DNA from: Thermomonas sp.
GTDB lineage: Bacteria; Pseudomonadota; Gammaproteobacteria; Xanthomonadales; Xanthomonadaceae
Assembly: GCF_023953935.1 (NCBI RefSeq)
Contig: NZ_JAMLIW010000003.1
Span: 228,200 to 292,199 of the forward strand
Length of the DNA stretch: 64,000 nt
Direction of reading: 5' to 3'
The notes below the pieces were generated by a model. That model did not search any database. It saw nothing but the letters and a program-made list of their open reading frames with translations, and was not told the origin of the DNA. The position numbers and the translations under genes were made by a program. Below, one piece after another: positions 1 through 8,447 of the stretch; position 1 is the stretch's first letter, and every line of letters starts with the position of its first letter.

Positions 1-296
1 CGGTGCAGCGGATGGCGTGGTTTACCCGTGGATTCATCGCGGCGCGGGTGGTCGATGACGATCTGCTGATCGATGATCTGCGCATGGGCAATGCGCCCGA
101 GTATTTCTTCAGTTTTCGGGTTGCCCGGCACGCCGAGGCTGGCTGGCGTGCCATTCCGGTAGCGGCGGTGCGTTCGCCGCCGCGCGACGTCGGTGCGCAG
201 TGGGATGCGGTCTGGCAGCGGATCTGGACGGAACCGGCAGGTCAGGCGGCAACGGGCAATTCCGGCGCCACCCCGGCGGCCAATGCGTCGAAGTAG
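1..296 (+). CDS. C-terminal end of a DUF457 (YdjM/YbcI-like) membrane-bound metal-dependent hydrolase, partial
   Basis: The frame is already open at the window edge and stops at TAG 294-296, so only about the last 97 residues are present. The visible part has a Trp-Phe-Thr-Arg-Gly-Phe segment followed by a beta-rich stretch (Leu-Arg-Met-Gly, then Tyr-Phe-Phe-Ser-Phe-Arg). This resembles the soluble tail of DUF457 (YdjM-type) inner-membrane proteins, which are annotated as metal-dependent hydrolases with no firmly known substrate. The last 20 residues are Ala/Gly/Thr-rich and probably disordered. The gene converges on dusB and the two coding ends overlap by 55 bases. Family assignment rests on the short tail only; the membrane segments and metal ligands lie outside the window. 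Confidence 0.5.
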   Translation, partial: VQRMAWFTRGFIAARVVDDDLLIDDLRMGNAPEYFFSFRVARHAEAGWRAIPVAAVRSPPRDVGAQWDAVWQRIWTEPAGQAATGNSGATPAANASK

Positions 297-1240
297 CTGC
301 GGGTCAGGCGGAGCTGCTCGTCCGCCGTCTGCGCGCGGTTGACCACGGCGCGAAACGCCGCATTTTCGGGGCGATCCTTGGCGTACCAGCCCAAATGCTT
401 GCGGGCGATGCGCACGCCCGACTCCTCGCCATAGTGCGCATGCAGCGCGTGCAGGTGGTCGATCAGGATGGCGCGTACCTGCGCCGGCTCCGGCTCGGGC
501 AGCAGCTCGCCGCTGGCAAGGTAGTGGGCGATCCGGCCCGGCAGCCACGGCCGGCCCTGTGCGGCGCGGCCGACCATGACCGCATCGCAGCCGGTGGCGT
601 GCAACACGAATGCTGCTTTCTGCGGTGAGTCGATATCGCCATTGGCGATTACCGGGATCGTCGCCACCGCTTTGATTTCAGTGATGGTGGCGTATTCGGC
701 GACCCCGGTGTAATGCTGGTCGCGGGTGCGGCCGTGCACGGCCAGCGCTTTGATCCCGGCGTCTTCGGCAATGCGCGCGATCTCCGGCGCGTTCTTGTGC
801 CGGGCATCCCAGCCGGTGCGGATTTTCAGCGTCACCGGCACGTTGACCGCCCGCAGGACCGCTTCGAGAATCCGCGCCACCAATAGCGGGTCGCGCATCA
901 GCGCTGAACCGGCCAGCACGTTGCAGACCTTCTTGGCCGGACAGCCCATGTTGATGTCGATGATCTGGGCGCCGTGGTCGACGTTGTAGCGCGCCGCGTC
1001 GGCCAGTGCGGCCGGATCGGTGCCGGCGATCTGCACGCTGATCGGGTCCGGCTCGCCGGAATGGTCCATCCGTGTGCGCGATTTGGCGGTACTCCAGAAG
1101 CGCGGATCGGAAATGGTCATTTCCGATACCGCCAGCCCGGCACCCAGCCGCTTGACCAGCTGCCGGAACGGCTTGTCGGTCACGCCGGCCATCGGGGCCA
1201 GCGCGACCGCCGGCTGGATGCTGTAGGGGCCGATCTGCAT
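242..1240 (-). CDS. dusB: tRNA-dihydrouridine synthase DusB
   Basis: This FMN-dependent enzyme reduces uridine to dihydrouridine in the D-loop of tRNA, using NADPH. At 332 residues it has the usual DusB length. The TIM-barrel start (Ala-Pro-Met-Ala-Gly-Val, about residue 15) binds FMN. The catalytic cysteine is C100 in Asn-Met-Gly-Cys-Pro-Ala-Lys-Lys-Val, which identifies the DusB branch, and the phosphate-binding region around residues 195-225 (Ala-Asn-Gly-Asp-Ile, Val-Gly-Arg-Ala-Ala) is intact. In many gammaproteobacteria dusB is followed by fis. Here it instead runs tail-to-tail into the DUF457 gene, so no dusB-fis operon exists at this locus. dps lies upstream on the same strand, 84 bases away. 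Confidence 0.93.
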   Translation of the reverse strand: MQIGPYSIQPAVALAPMAGVTDKPFRQLVKRLGAGLAVSEMTISDPRFWSTAKSRTRMDHSGEPDPISVQIAGTDPAALADAARYNVDHGAQIIDINMGCPAKKVCNVLAGSALMRDPLLVARILEAVLRAVNVPVTLKIRTGWDARHKNAPEIARIAEDAGIKALAVHGRTRDQHYTGVAEYATITEIKAVATIPVIANGDIDSPQKAAFVLHATGCDAVMVGRAAQGRPWLPGRIAHYLASGELLPEPEPAQVRAILIDHLHALHAHYGEESGVRIARKHLGWYAKDRPENAAFRAVVNRAQTADEQLRLTRSYFDALAAGVAPELPVAA

Positions 1241-1304
1241 CGGCGCATTGTACCGGCAGGGTGGGCCTGTCCTTGCGCCGATCAGGTGTGTCGGGGAACG
1301 ACAT

Positions 1305-1328
1305 CGCGCGCCTGCGGTGCGCTCCTAC
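1305..1328. repeat. Copy of a dispersed short repeat (CTGCGGTGCGCTCCTAC type)
   Basis: The string CTGCGGTGCGCTCCTAC ends this short repeat between dps and dusB and overlaps the last bases of dps, including its stop codon. Related copies occur at about 31857-31874 and 59325-59345, and the reverse-strand form (GTAGGAGTGCACC) at 31764-31815. It looks like a short interspersed palindromic family of this genome. No terminator-like T run is present. Confidence 0.5.
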
Positions 1329-1939
1329 TGCAGCAGCGAGCGCAGCATCCAGGCGTACTTTTCGTGGGTCTGCAGGCGCTGGGTCAGCAGGTCCTCGGTG
1401 GGGGCATCGTCGGCGTCATCGGCCACGTCCAGTGCCACTCGCGCGGTGCGGCAGAACGCTTCGTTGCCGTCCACCAGTTGCTGCACCATCTCGTGCCAGG
1501 CCGGGGCGGTGGTCATGCCGGGCTCTTCCTTGATGGAAGTGAGCCTGGCGAACTCGGCGTAGCTGCCGGGAGCGTTGAAGCCCAGCGCACGGATGCGCTC
1601 GGCGATTTCGTCCAGCGCCGCCCACTGCTCGGTGTACTGCGCTTCGAACAGGGTGTGCAGCGAATTGAACATCGGGCCTGTCACATTCCAGTGGAAGTTG
1701 TGGGTCTTCAGATACAAGGTGTAGGCATCGGCCAGCACATGCGCCAGCCCGGCGGCGATATCGGCGCGGTCCTTGGCGTTGATGCCGATGTCGATCTCGG
1801 GGGCACTGGCTGCGGGAACCTTGGCCGGTTTCTGCGCGGATTGCTTGACGGACTGCTTCGCGGACTGCTTGGCGGTCTTCTGGACAGGCTGCTTGGCGGT
1901 CTGCTCGGCGGGCTTGCCGGGGGATTTGCTCGTGGCCAC
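1325..1939 (-). CDS. dps: Dps/Dps-like ferritin with Lys-rich N-terminal tail
   Basis: Dps proteins form dodecameric mini-ferritins that oxidise Fe(II) with H2O2, store the iron, and often coat DNA in stress or stationary phase. The four-helix ferritin core spans about residues 55-204, with the ferroxidase signature Lys-Thr-His-Asn-Phe-His-Trp-Asn-Val and the downstream Asp-Glu-Ile-Ala-Glu helix. The first 50 residues are an extension with nine lysines and KQS-type repeats, only one acidic residue, and Ala/Pro spacing. That composition suits DNA binding, by analogy to Lys-tailed Dps proteins. The start is GTG at 1939, chosen for the AAGGAG ribosome site at 1946-1951. The gene is divergent from hrpA, with 91 bases between start codons. 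Other Dps-family proteins lack such a tail, so DNA binding is inferred. Confidence 0.9.
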   Translation of the reverse strand: MATSKSPGKPAEQTAKQPVQKTAKQSAKQSVKQSAQKPAKVPAASAPEIDIGINAKDRADIAAGLAHVLADAYTLYLKTHNFHWNVTGPMFNSLHTLFEAQYTEQWAALDEIAERIRALGFNAPGSYAEFARLTSIKEEPGMTTAPAWHEMVQQLVDGNEAFCRTARVALDVADDADDAPTEDLLTQRLQTHEKYAWMLRSLLQ

Positions 1940-2030
1940 GACGGACTCCTTTGTGCGGCGGGTAGGGGGAGTTGCGACAATAAGCGTAGTGCGTTTGACC
2001 GGGGAGCGGAAACCCCGCGGGTATCAATGG

Positions 2031-5000
2031 ATGGGGGCCGAGAAACCCAAACCCAAGCGACACCCTGAGCCGACGTTCAGACAAGCCCGGCGCGCCATCG
2101 AGGCCGCGCTGACGGGCGACCGTGGTCGCCTGCTGGGGCTGCTGAAACAATGGCAGGGCAAGCCGGCCGATGCGGCACTGCAGGCGGCGTTCGCGCACAA
2201 GCTGCAGGCTTCGATCGACGAGCGCGAACGGCGTGCGGCGCGGTTGCCGAAGGCGACGGTGAACGCGGATTTGCCGATCGCCGCGCACGCCGAGGACATC
2301 ATCACGCTGATTCGCTGGCACCAGGTGGTGGTGATCGCCGGCGAGACCGGCAGCGGCAAGACCACCCAGTTGCCCAAGTTGTGCCTTGCGGCCGGGCGCG
2401 GCGCAGCCGGGGTGATCGGTTGCACCCAGCCGCGGCGGCTGGCGGCGCGTTCGGTGGCGCGGCGGGTGGCGGAGGAGTTGCAGGTGCCGCTGGGCGGCGC
2501 GGTGGGCTTCCAGGTGCGCTTCAACGACGCGGTCAGCGAGCAGACCGCGATCAAGTTCATGACCGACGGCATCCTGCTGGCGGAAATCCAGCACGACCGC
2601 TGGCTGTCGAAGTACGACACCCTGATCATCGACGAGGCGCACGAGCGCAGCCTCAATATCGATTTCCTGCTCGGCTTTCTCAAGCAATTGCTGCCGCGCC
2701 GGCCTGATCTGAAATTGGTCGTCACTTCGGCCACCATCGATACCGAGCGCTTCGCTGCGCATTTCGGTGGTGCGCCGGTGGTGCAGGTGGAGGGGCGTGG
2801 CTATCCGGTGGAGCTGCGTTATCGGCCGCTGGATGAAATGGTGTCGGATGAAATGGTGTCGGATGAAATGGTGTCAGGGACAATTTCCGGCGATGCGAAG
2901 GCAATCGGTCGTACAGGTCGCGAAATTGTCCCTGACACCATTTCCGGCATCGTTGCCGCCTGCGACGAAATCCAGCGCGAAAAAGGCATCGGCGATGTGC
3001 TGGTGTTCCTGCCCGGCGAGCGCGAGATCCGCGATGCCCATCAGGCGCTGGAGAAGCGCAAATATCGCCACACCGAAGTGCTGCCGCTGTATGCGCGGCT
3101 ATCGGCCAAGGATCAGGACCGGGTGTTCCATCCCGGCCCTGTGCGGCGGATCGTGCTGGCCACCAATGTCGCGGAAACCTCGTTGACGGTGCCGCGCATC
3201 CATTACGTGATCGACCCCGGCGTGGCGCGGGTCAAGCGCTACAGCCCGCGGCAGAAGCTCGATCGGTTGCATATCGAAGACGTGGCGCAGGCCAGCGCCA
3301 ACCAGCGCGCCGGCCGCTGTGGGCGGATCGCGCCGGGGGTGTGCATCCGCTTGTATTCCGAAGCCGACTTCCAGTCGCGCGCGGAGTTCACCGATCCGGA
3401 AATCCGCCGCGCCGCACTGGCCGGAGTGATCCTGCGGATGCTGGCGCTGGGCTTGGGCGAGATCGAGAAATTCCCCTTTCTCGAAGCGCCGGACCCGCGT
3501 GCCATCGCCGACGGCTGGCAGCAGCTGGCCGAACTCGGCGCGGTCGACGGCGAGCGCAAGCTCACCCCCATCGGCCGCACGATGGCCAAGCTGCCGGTGG
3601 ATGTGAAACTTTCGCGCATGCTGGTCGCCGCGCAGGCGCACGGCGTGTTGCCGGATGTGCTGGTGATCGCCAGTTTCCTCGGCGTGCAGGACCCGCGCGA
3701 GCGCCCGGCCGATGCCCGCGCCGCCGCCGATGCCGCGCATGCGCAGTTCGCCGATGCCAAGTCGGAATTCGTCGGCATCCTCAATCTGTGGGAGGCCTAC
3801 CGTGCCGCGTACGAGGCGTCGAGCCAGTCGCAGCTGCGCAAATGGGCGGACCGACATTTCCTCGGCTTCCTGCGCCTGCGCGAGTGGCGGGAGCTGCATC
3901 GCCAGCTCAAGCTGCAATGCGAGGAACTCTTCCCGTCATCCCCGCAAAAGCGGGTCGCTTCTGACCGACGCGTGTCTGCCCAATCCATGGAAGTTTCAGC
4001 GAATCCGGAAACGTCCATGGACTCCCGTTTCCGCGGGAGTGACGGGCAACGCCATGAATACACCGCACTGCACCGCGCCCTGATCGCGGGCCTGCCCACC
4101 CAGATCGGTCACCGCGGCGAGAAGAACCAGTACGACGGCCCGCGCGGGCGCAAATTCGCGCTGTTCCCGGGATCGAAGCTGGCCAGCAAGCCGCCGCCGT
4201 GGGTGCTGTCGGCCACCCTGCTCGATACCGAAAAAGTGTGGGCACTGACCAATGCCGCGATCGAGCCGGAGTGGGCGATCGCCGAGCTGGCGCACCTGCT
4301 GGCGCGGCGCCCGCACGACCCGCACTGGTCGCGCGCGCAGGGCCGGGTGCTGGGCAGCGAGCAGATCAGCTTGTTCGGCTTGGTGCTGGCGCCGAAAAAA
4401 CCGATCCATTACGGTGCGCTGTTTCCCGAGGAAAGCCGGCAGATCTTCGTGCGCGAGGCGCTGCTGACCGGCGAGATCAATACCCGCTGCGCCTTCCTTG
4501 CGCGCAACCTGCGCACACTGGAGCAGGCCGGGCAGGAAGAAGCCAAGCAGCGTCGGGTGGGACTGGTGGTGGACGAGGACTGGCAGGCGCGCTGGTATCT
4601 GGACCGACTGCCGCCACACGTCCACAACGCGCAGGCGCTGGATGCCTGGTACGGCAAGTTGTCGAAGGACGCCAAGGCCGCACTGGAGTGGGCGCGCGAC
4701 GACCTGCTGGTGGCCGACCTGACCGACGCTGCGCGCTTCCCCGCCTATCTTGCGCTGGGTGATGCGCGGCTGGCGGTGCAGTACCGCTTCGAGCCGGGCG
4801 CGCTGGACGACGGCATGACCGTGGCGGTGCCGCTGCACCTGCTTGGCGCGCTGGATGCCGAACGGCTGTCGTGGCTGGCGCCGGGCTTCGTCGAGGACAA
4901 GGCGGCAGCGCTGATCAAATCGCTGCCAAAATCGCTGCGGCGCAACTTCGTGCCCGCGCCGGAGTTTGCCCGTGCGTTTGCGGAGGCGCATCCGCAGCCG

Positions 5001-6146
5001 GAGGCCGATGCCATCACGGGCGTGCTTGCCCGTTTCCTGAAAAAACTGTCGGGCGTCGAGTTGCTGCCCTCCGATTTCGACGAAGCGGCGCTGGAGCCGC
5101 ATCTGCGCGCCAACCTGCGCCTGCAGGACGGCAAGACGGTGCTGGCCGAATCGCGCGATCTTGCCGAGTTGCGCGCGCGCTTTGGCGCACGCGCCGCGCA
5201 GGCCTTCGCCAAACATGCGGCGCAGGACCTGGCACAGTCGGGGCTGCGGGAGTTCCCGGCGCGGCCGCTCCCGGACAGCGTGCCCGGCGCGGGTGGGGTG
5301 CCGGCGTATCCGGCGTTGCGTGATGACGGTGAATCGGTGTTGGTGGTGGTGCTGGCCCGGCGCGGCGACGCCGAGCGCCTGCACCCACAGGGCGTGCGGC
5401 GGCTGCTGGCCATCGCGCTGGCGGAGGCGTGCAAGCAGGCGCGCAAACAGTTGCCGATCCAGCCCAAGCTCTCGCTGCTGTATGCCGCGATCGCGGCAAG
5501 GGGGACGGACTCGCTTTTTCTTCGGCATGGGCACGAGGCGGCGCGGCACGGCTGGACAAGCGACCCTGACCCCCGTGCCCGCGATCGGTTGCGTGCGGAT
5601 CTGGTCGAGGGTGCTTTCAATGCGCTGGCGGCTGATGGCCTGCTTGCCGTACGCGATGCCGCGGCCTTCGCCTGCCGCCGGGAGGCCATCGGCCGGGAGC
5701 TGTTCGGCGAGGCCATGCGGCGGTTGGGACAAGCCGAAAACATCCTCGATCTGGTGGCCGAGGTACGCGCGAAGCTGGAATCACGGCTGATGGGCTGGGC
5801 GCGCGCCAATCTCGATGACATGCGGGCGCAGCTCGATGCGCTGGCCGGCCCCGACTTTCTGCTCACGACCCCGGCCGCCGCACTGGCCGAGTATCCGCGC
5901 TGGCTGAAGGCGCTGGCGCTGCGCGCCGAACGCGCCCAGCGCGATCCGGTCAAGGACCAGGCGCGGATGCTGGAGTTCAAGCCATTCCAGGATGCGCTGG
6001 CCGCTGCCGACGCCGATGCCCCGGAGGCGCAGGCCCTGCGCTGGGAGCTGGAAGAATTGCGGGTGTCGCTGTTTGCGCAGGAATTGGGGGTGAAGGGCCG
6101 GGTATCGGCCAAACGACTGGCGCAGCGGTTGCAGCGCCTGGCTTGA
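2031..6146 (+). CDS. hrpA: ATP-dependent RNA helicase HrpA (DEAH box) with two in-frame repeat insertions
   Basis: HrpA is a DEAH/RHA-type 3'-5' RNA helicase that in E. coli resolves stalled or collided ribosomes on mRNA. Start ATG 2031 gives about 1371 residues; E. coli HrpA has 1300. Walker A (Gly-Glu-Thr-Gly-Ser-Gly-Lys) is at 104-110, DEAH at 201-204, Ser-Ala-Thr near residue 233, and the QRAGRCGR motif VI near residue 424. The large C-terminal DUF3418 region typical of bacterial HrpA is present. The excess length is largely two insertions that do not resemble helicase sequence: residues about 268-306, between motif III and the second RecA domain, and about 634-673. Both are encoded by palindromic repeats and keep the frame open. 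The gene is divergent from dps and ends 44 bases before relA. Confidence 0.93.
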   Translation: MGAEKPKPKRHPEPTFRQARRAIEAALTGDRGRLLGLLKQWQGKPADAALQAAFAHKLQASIDERERRAARLPKATVNADLPIAAHAEDIITLIRWHQVVVIAGETGSGKTTQLPKLCLAAGRGAAGVIGCTQPRRLAARSVARRVAEELQVPLGGAVGFQVRFNDAVSEQTAIKFMTDGILLAEIQHDRWLSKYDTLIIDEAHERSLNIDFLLGFLKQLLPRRPDLKLVVTSATIDTERFAAHFGGAPVVQVEGRGYPVELRYRPLDEMVSDEMVSDEMVSGTISGDAKAIGRTGREIVPDTISGIVAACDEIQREKGIGDVLVFLPGEREIRDAHQALEKRKYRHTEVLPLYARLSAKDQDRVFHPGPVRRIVLATNVAETSLTVPRIHYVIDPGVARVKRYSPRQKLDRLHIEDVAQASANQRAGRCGRIAPGVCIRLYSEADFQSRAEFTDPEIRRAALAGVILRMLALGLGEIEKFPFLEAPDPRAIADGWQQLAELGAVDGERKLTPIGRTMAKLPVDVKLSRMLVAAQAHGVLPDVLVIASFLGVQDPRERPADARAAADAAHAQFADAKSEFVGILNLWEAYRAAYEASSQSQLRKWADRHFLGFLRLREWRELHRQLKLQCEELFPSSPQKRVASDRRVSAQSMEVSANPETSMDSRFRGSDGQRHEYTALHRALIAGLPTQIGHRGEKNQYDGPRGRKFALFPGSKLASKPPPWVLSATLLDTEKVWALTNAAIEPEWAIAELAHLLARRPHDPHWSRAQGRVLGSEQISLFGLVLAPKKPIHYGALFPEESRQIFVREALLTGEINTRCAFLARNLRTLEQAGQEEAKQRRVGLVVDEDWQARWYLDRLPPHVHNAQALDAWYGKLSKDAKAALEWARDDLLVADLTDAARFPAYLALGDARLAVQYRFEPGALDDGMTVAVPLHLLGALDAERLSWLAPGFVEDKAAALIKSLPKSLRRNFVPAPEFARAFAEAHPQPEADAITGVLARFLKKLSGVELLPSDFDEAALEPHLRANLRLQDGKTVLAESRDLAELRARFGARAAQAFAKHAAQDLAQSGLREFPARPLPDSVPGAGGVPAYPALRDDGESVLVVVLARRGDAERLHPQGVRRLLAIALAEACKQARKQLPIQPKLSLLYAAIAARGTDSLFLRHGHEAARHGWTSDPDPRARDRLRADLVEGAFNALAADGLLAVRDAAAFACRREAIGRELFGEAMRRLGQAENILDLVAEVRAKLESRLMGWARANLDDMRAQLDALAGPDFLLTTPAAALAEYPRWLKALALRAERAQRDPVKDQARMLEFKPFQDALAAADADAPEAQALRWELEELRVSLFAQELGVKGRVSAKRLAQRLQRLA
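2832..2944. repeat. REP/BIME-like inverted repeat plus tandem 15-bp repeats, embedded in hrpA
   Basis: Two 23-base arms, 2865-2887 and 2922-2944, are perfect reverse complements; the core of the left arm is AATGGTGTCAGGGACAATTT. They flank a 34-base loop. The sequence resembles REP-type palindromes that are normally intergenic and mobilised by RAYT transposases. Immediately before and into the left arm, a 15-base unit (GATGAAATGGTGTCG) is repeated three times in tandem (2832-2876). The whole block stays in frame in hrpA and encodes three Asp-Glu-Met-Val-Ser units followed by a Gly/Ile/Thr-rich stretch. Confidence 0.85.
3931..4048. repeat. Second interspersed palindromic repeat embedded in hrpA
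   Basis: The ends form an imperfect inverted repeat: CCCGTCATCCCCGCAAAAGC near 3932 pairs with the reverse complement of TTCCGCGGGAGTGACGGG ending near 4046. Internal CCATGG motifs at about 3985 and 4015 also pair. This matches the widespread proteobacterial intergenic element type (CGTCATTCCCGCGAAAGCGGG family). It is inserted in frame and contributes about 40 residues (Pro/Ser/Arg-rich) that do not fit HrpA family sequence on either side. Confidence 0.8.
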
Positions 6147-6190
6147 TCCGGAGGCTGGCCGAGCCGCATCGGCGCCGCTACTGTAGAGCC

Positions 6191-8353
6191 ATGCACGCCG
6201 CTGCCGTCCCCACCGTTTCCGGCTATGCCGACGCTCTGGCGCGCGTCCCGGAAGGCGCGCTGCCCGAGGCATTGGCGGCTTTCTGGCTGGAGCGGGCCAA
6301 CGCCGGCGCGGCGATGCGTGATCGCGGCGAAGTGCTGATCGATACCCTGACGATCCTGGATTCACTGCATGCCGATGCCGAGGTGATCGCGGCGGCACTG
6401 CTGGATGCCGCGATGGATCTGGCCGAGGCCACCCGGCAGGCCGGGCTCGACATCCCGGAGCGCCTGCGAATCCTGCTCGAAGGCCAACGCGCCGCCAGTC
6501 GGGTCTGGGCGCTGCACCGCAGCCACGGCGGCGGCCGCAATCCCGAGGGCATGCGTCGACTGCTGCTGGCGCTGGTGCGCGACTTGCGGGTGGTGACGAT
6601 CGTGCTGGCGCGCCAGCTGGCGCGCATGCGCGCGGCCTGGAGGCTGCCGGAACCCGAGCAGCAGGCGCTGGCGAAGCTGACCCGTGACATCCACGCGCCG
6701 CTGGCCAACCGGCTCGGTATCGGCCAACTGAAGTGGGAGCTGGAGGACCTCGCTTTCCGCATCCTGCAACCGGCGGACTACCTCCAGATCGCGCGGCTGC
6801 TGGACGACAGCCGCGGTGGTCGCGAGCGCTTCGTACTCAAGGTGGTCAAGCAACTTCGCGCCGCGCTGCTGGCGCAGGGCATGGACGCGGACGTGGCCGG
6901 TCGTCCGAAGCACATCTACAGCATCTGGCGGAAGATGCGGCGCAAAGGCGTGGGCATCGACGAACTCTATGACCTGCGCGCGGTGCGGGTGCTGGTGGAC
7001 GACGTCCCGTCCTGCTACGCCGCGCTGGGGCAGGTGCACGCGATGTGGGTACCGATCCCCAGCGAGTTCGACGACTACATTGCCAGACCGAAGCCGAACG
7101 GGTACCGTTCCTTGCATACCGCGGTGATCGGTCCGGAGGGCAAGACCCTCGAAGTCCAGATCCGCACCCGCGAGATGCATGCCCAGGCCGATCTGGGCGT
7201 GGCCGCCCACTGGCGCTACAAGGAAGGCAGCAGCGCCGGCGGGGCGGCGATGGACAAGCGCATCGCCTGGATGCGCAAGCTGCTGGAACAGGCCGCCGAG
7301 GCCGCCCGCGAAGGCGAGCCGGCGCCGCTGCAGGGCGTGGACAGTGACCTGATCGAAGACCGGGTGTATGCGCTCACGCCCAAGGGCGAAGTGATCGACC
7401 TGCCGCAGGGCGGCACCGTGCTCGATTTCGCATACGCGGTTCACACGATGGTCGGGCACCGCTGCCGGGGCGCCAAGGTCGACGGCCGGATCGTGCCGCT
7501 GTCGCATGCGCTGCACACCGGGCAACGGGTCGAGATCCTCACCGGCAAGATCCCCGACCCGAGCCGTGACTGGCTGCTGGCCAGTAGTGGCTTCCTCGCC
7601 AGCTCGCGCTCGCGAGAGAAAGTGCGCTCCTGGTTCAACAAGCTCGATCGCGAGCGCAATCTGCAGGCGGGGCGCGATTTGCTGGATCACGACCTGCGCC
7701 GGATGGGCCTGCTGCACGCCGACCTGGCGCCGGTGCTGGCACGCTTCAACGCCCAGACCGAGGACGACCTGCTGGTGGCGGTGGCGCTGGGGGACGTCGG
7801 GCCTGGCCAGGTCGGCCGGTCGCTGCTGGAACTGGAGAAACCCGCGCCACCGCCGGAGCCGCCGTCTGCGCCCCTCACGCCGGCCGAAGGCGTGACGGCG
7901 CGCAGCGCCGGCACCGTCACCGTGCAGGGCGTGGACAACCTGCTGGCGCAGGTAGCGCGCTGCTGCCAGCCGCTGCCGGGCGAGGCCATCGTCGGCTACC
8001 TGACCCGCGCGCGCGGGGTCAGCGTCCACCGCCCGGACTGCGCCGCTTTCCTGCGGCTGGTGGCGAAAGAGCCGGCGCGTGCGCTGCCGGTGGAGTGGGG
8101 CGCGCGCCAGAGCGGGCAGAGCGTGGCGATCCGGATCGAGGCGCTCGACCGCAAGGCTTTGCTCAAGGACATCACCACCCTGATGGCCCAGCTGGGGGTC
8201 CACGTCCTCGGGCTGAACGCGGAGCAGAGGCGCGGCGGCCATGGCCAGGTGCGGATCGCTCTGCATGCGCGGGTGGCCGATTTCGGCCAGCTCGGGCTGC
8301 TGCTGGCCCGGCTGGAATCGTTGCCCGGCGTGCGCTCGGCGCGCCGGGATTGA
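6191..8353 (+). CDS. relA: GTP/ATP pyrophosphokinase RelA ((p)ppGpp synthetase I)
   Basis: This is a ribosome-associated long RSH enzyme that transfers pyrophosphate from ATP to GDP/GTP in the stringent response. ATG 6191 gives 720 residues, normal for RelA. The N-terminal hydrolase-like domain (about 1-190) lacks the His-Asp pair needed for (p)ppGpp hydrolysis. The synthetase domain follows (Arg-Pro-Lys-His-Ile-Tyr-Ser-Ile, Tyr-Asp-Leu-Arg-Ala) with the RelA-type Glu-x-Asp-Asp motif beginning at E292, which distinguishes it from SpoT. TGS (about 389-450), a Cys-Cys-containing zinc-finger-like region (Arg-Cys-Cys-Gln-Pro-Leu-Pro-Gly) and a C-terminal ACT domain complete the architecture. An upstream in-frame start at 6143 would overlap hrpA and adds atypical sequence, so 6191 is preferred. 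Confidence 0.94.
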   Translation: MHAAAVPTVSGYADALARVPEGALPEALAAFWLERANAGAAMRDRGEVLIDTLTILDSLHADAEVIAAALLDAAMDLAEATRQAGLDIPERLRILLEGQRAASRVWALHRSHGGGRNPEGMRRLLLALVRDLRVVTIVLARQLARMRAAWRLPEPEQQALAKLTRDIHAPLANRLGIGQLKWELEDLAFRILQPADYLQIARLLDDSRGGRERFVLKVVKQLRAALLAQGMDADVAGRPKHIYSIWRKMRRKGVGIDELYDLRAVRVLVDDVPSCYAALGQVHAMWVPIPSEFDDYIARPKPNGYRSLHTAVIGPEGKTLEVQIRTREMHAQADLGVAAHWRYKEGSSAGGAAMDKRIAWMRKLLEQAAEAAREGEPAPLQGVDSDLIEDRVYALTPKGEVIDLPQGGTVLDFAYAVHTMVGHRCRGAKVDGRIVPLSHALHTGQRVEILTGKIPDPSRDWLLASSGFLASSRSREKVRSWFNKLDRERNLQAGRDLLDHDLRRMGLLHADLAPVLARFNAQTEDDLLVAVALGDVGPGQVGRSLLELEKPAPPPEPPSAPLTPAEGVTARSAGTVTVQGVDNLLAQVARCCQPLPGEAIVGYLTRARGVSVHRPDCAAFLRLVAKEPARALPVEWGARQSGQSVAIRIEALDRKALLKDITTLMAQLGVHVLGLNAEQRRGGHGQVRIALHARVADFGQLGLLLARLESLPGVRSARRD

Positions 8354-8447
8354 GGGCGCTGCCTGCGCGGGTTCAAGGCAGCGTCATCCGACTGCGCTAG
8401 ACTGCTCGCGGCTGTGCCAGTGACGCTCAGGAGTTCCCAGTTCGCCC

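Noticed and set aside
2031-6146. hrpA as a pseudogene because of two repeat insertions
   Set aside because: The frame is open throughout and all helicase motifs are intact; insertions fall outside the motifs.
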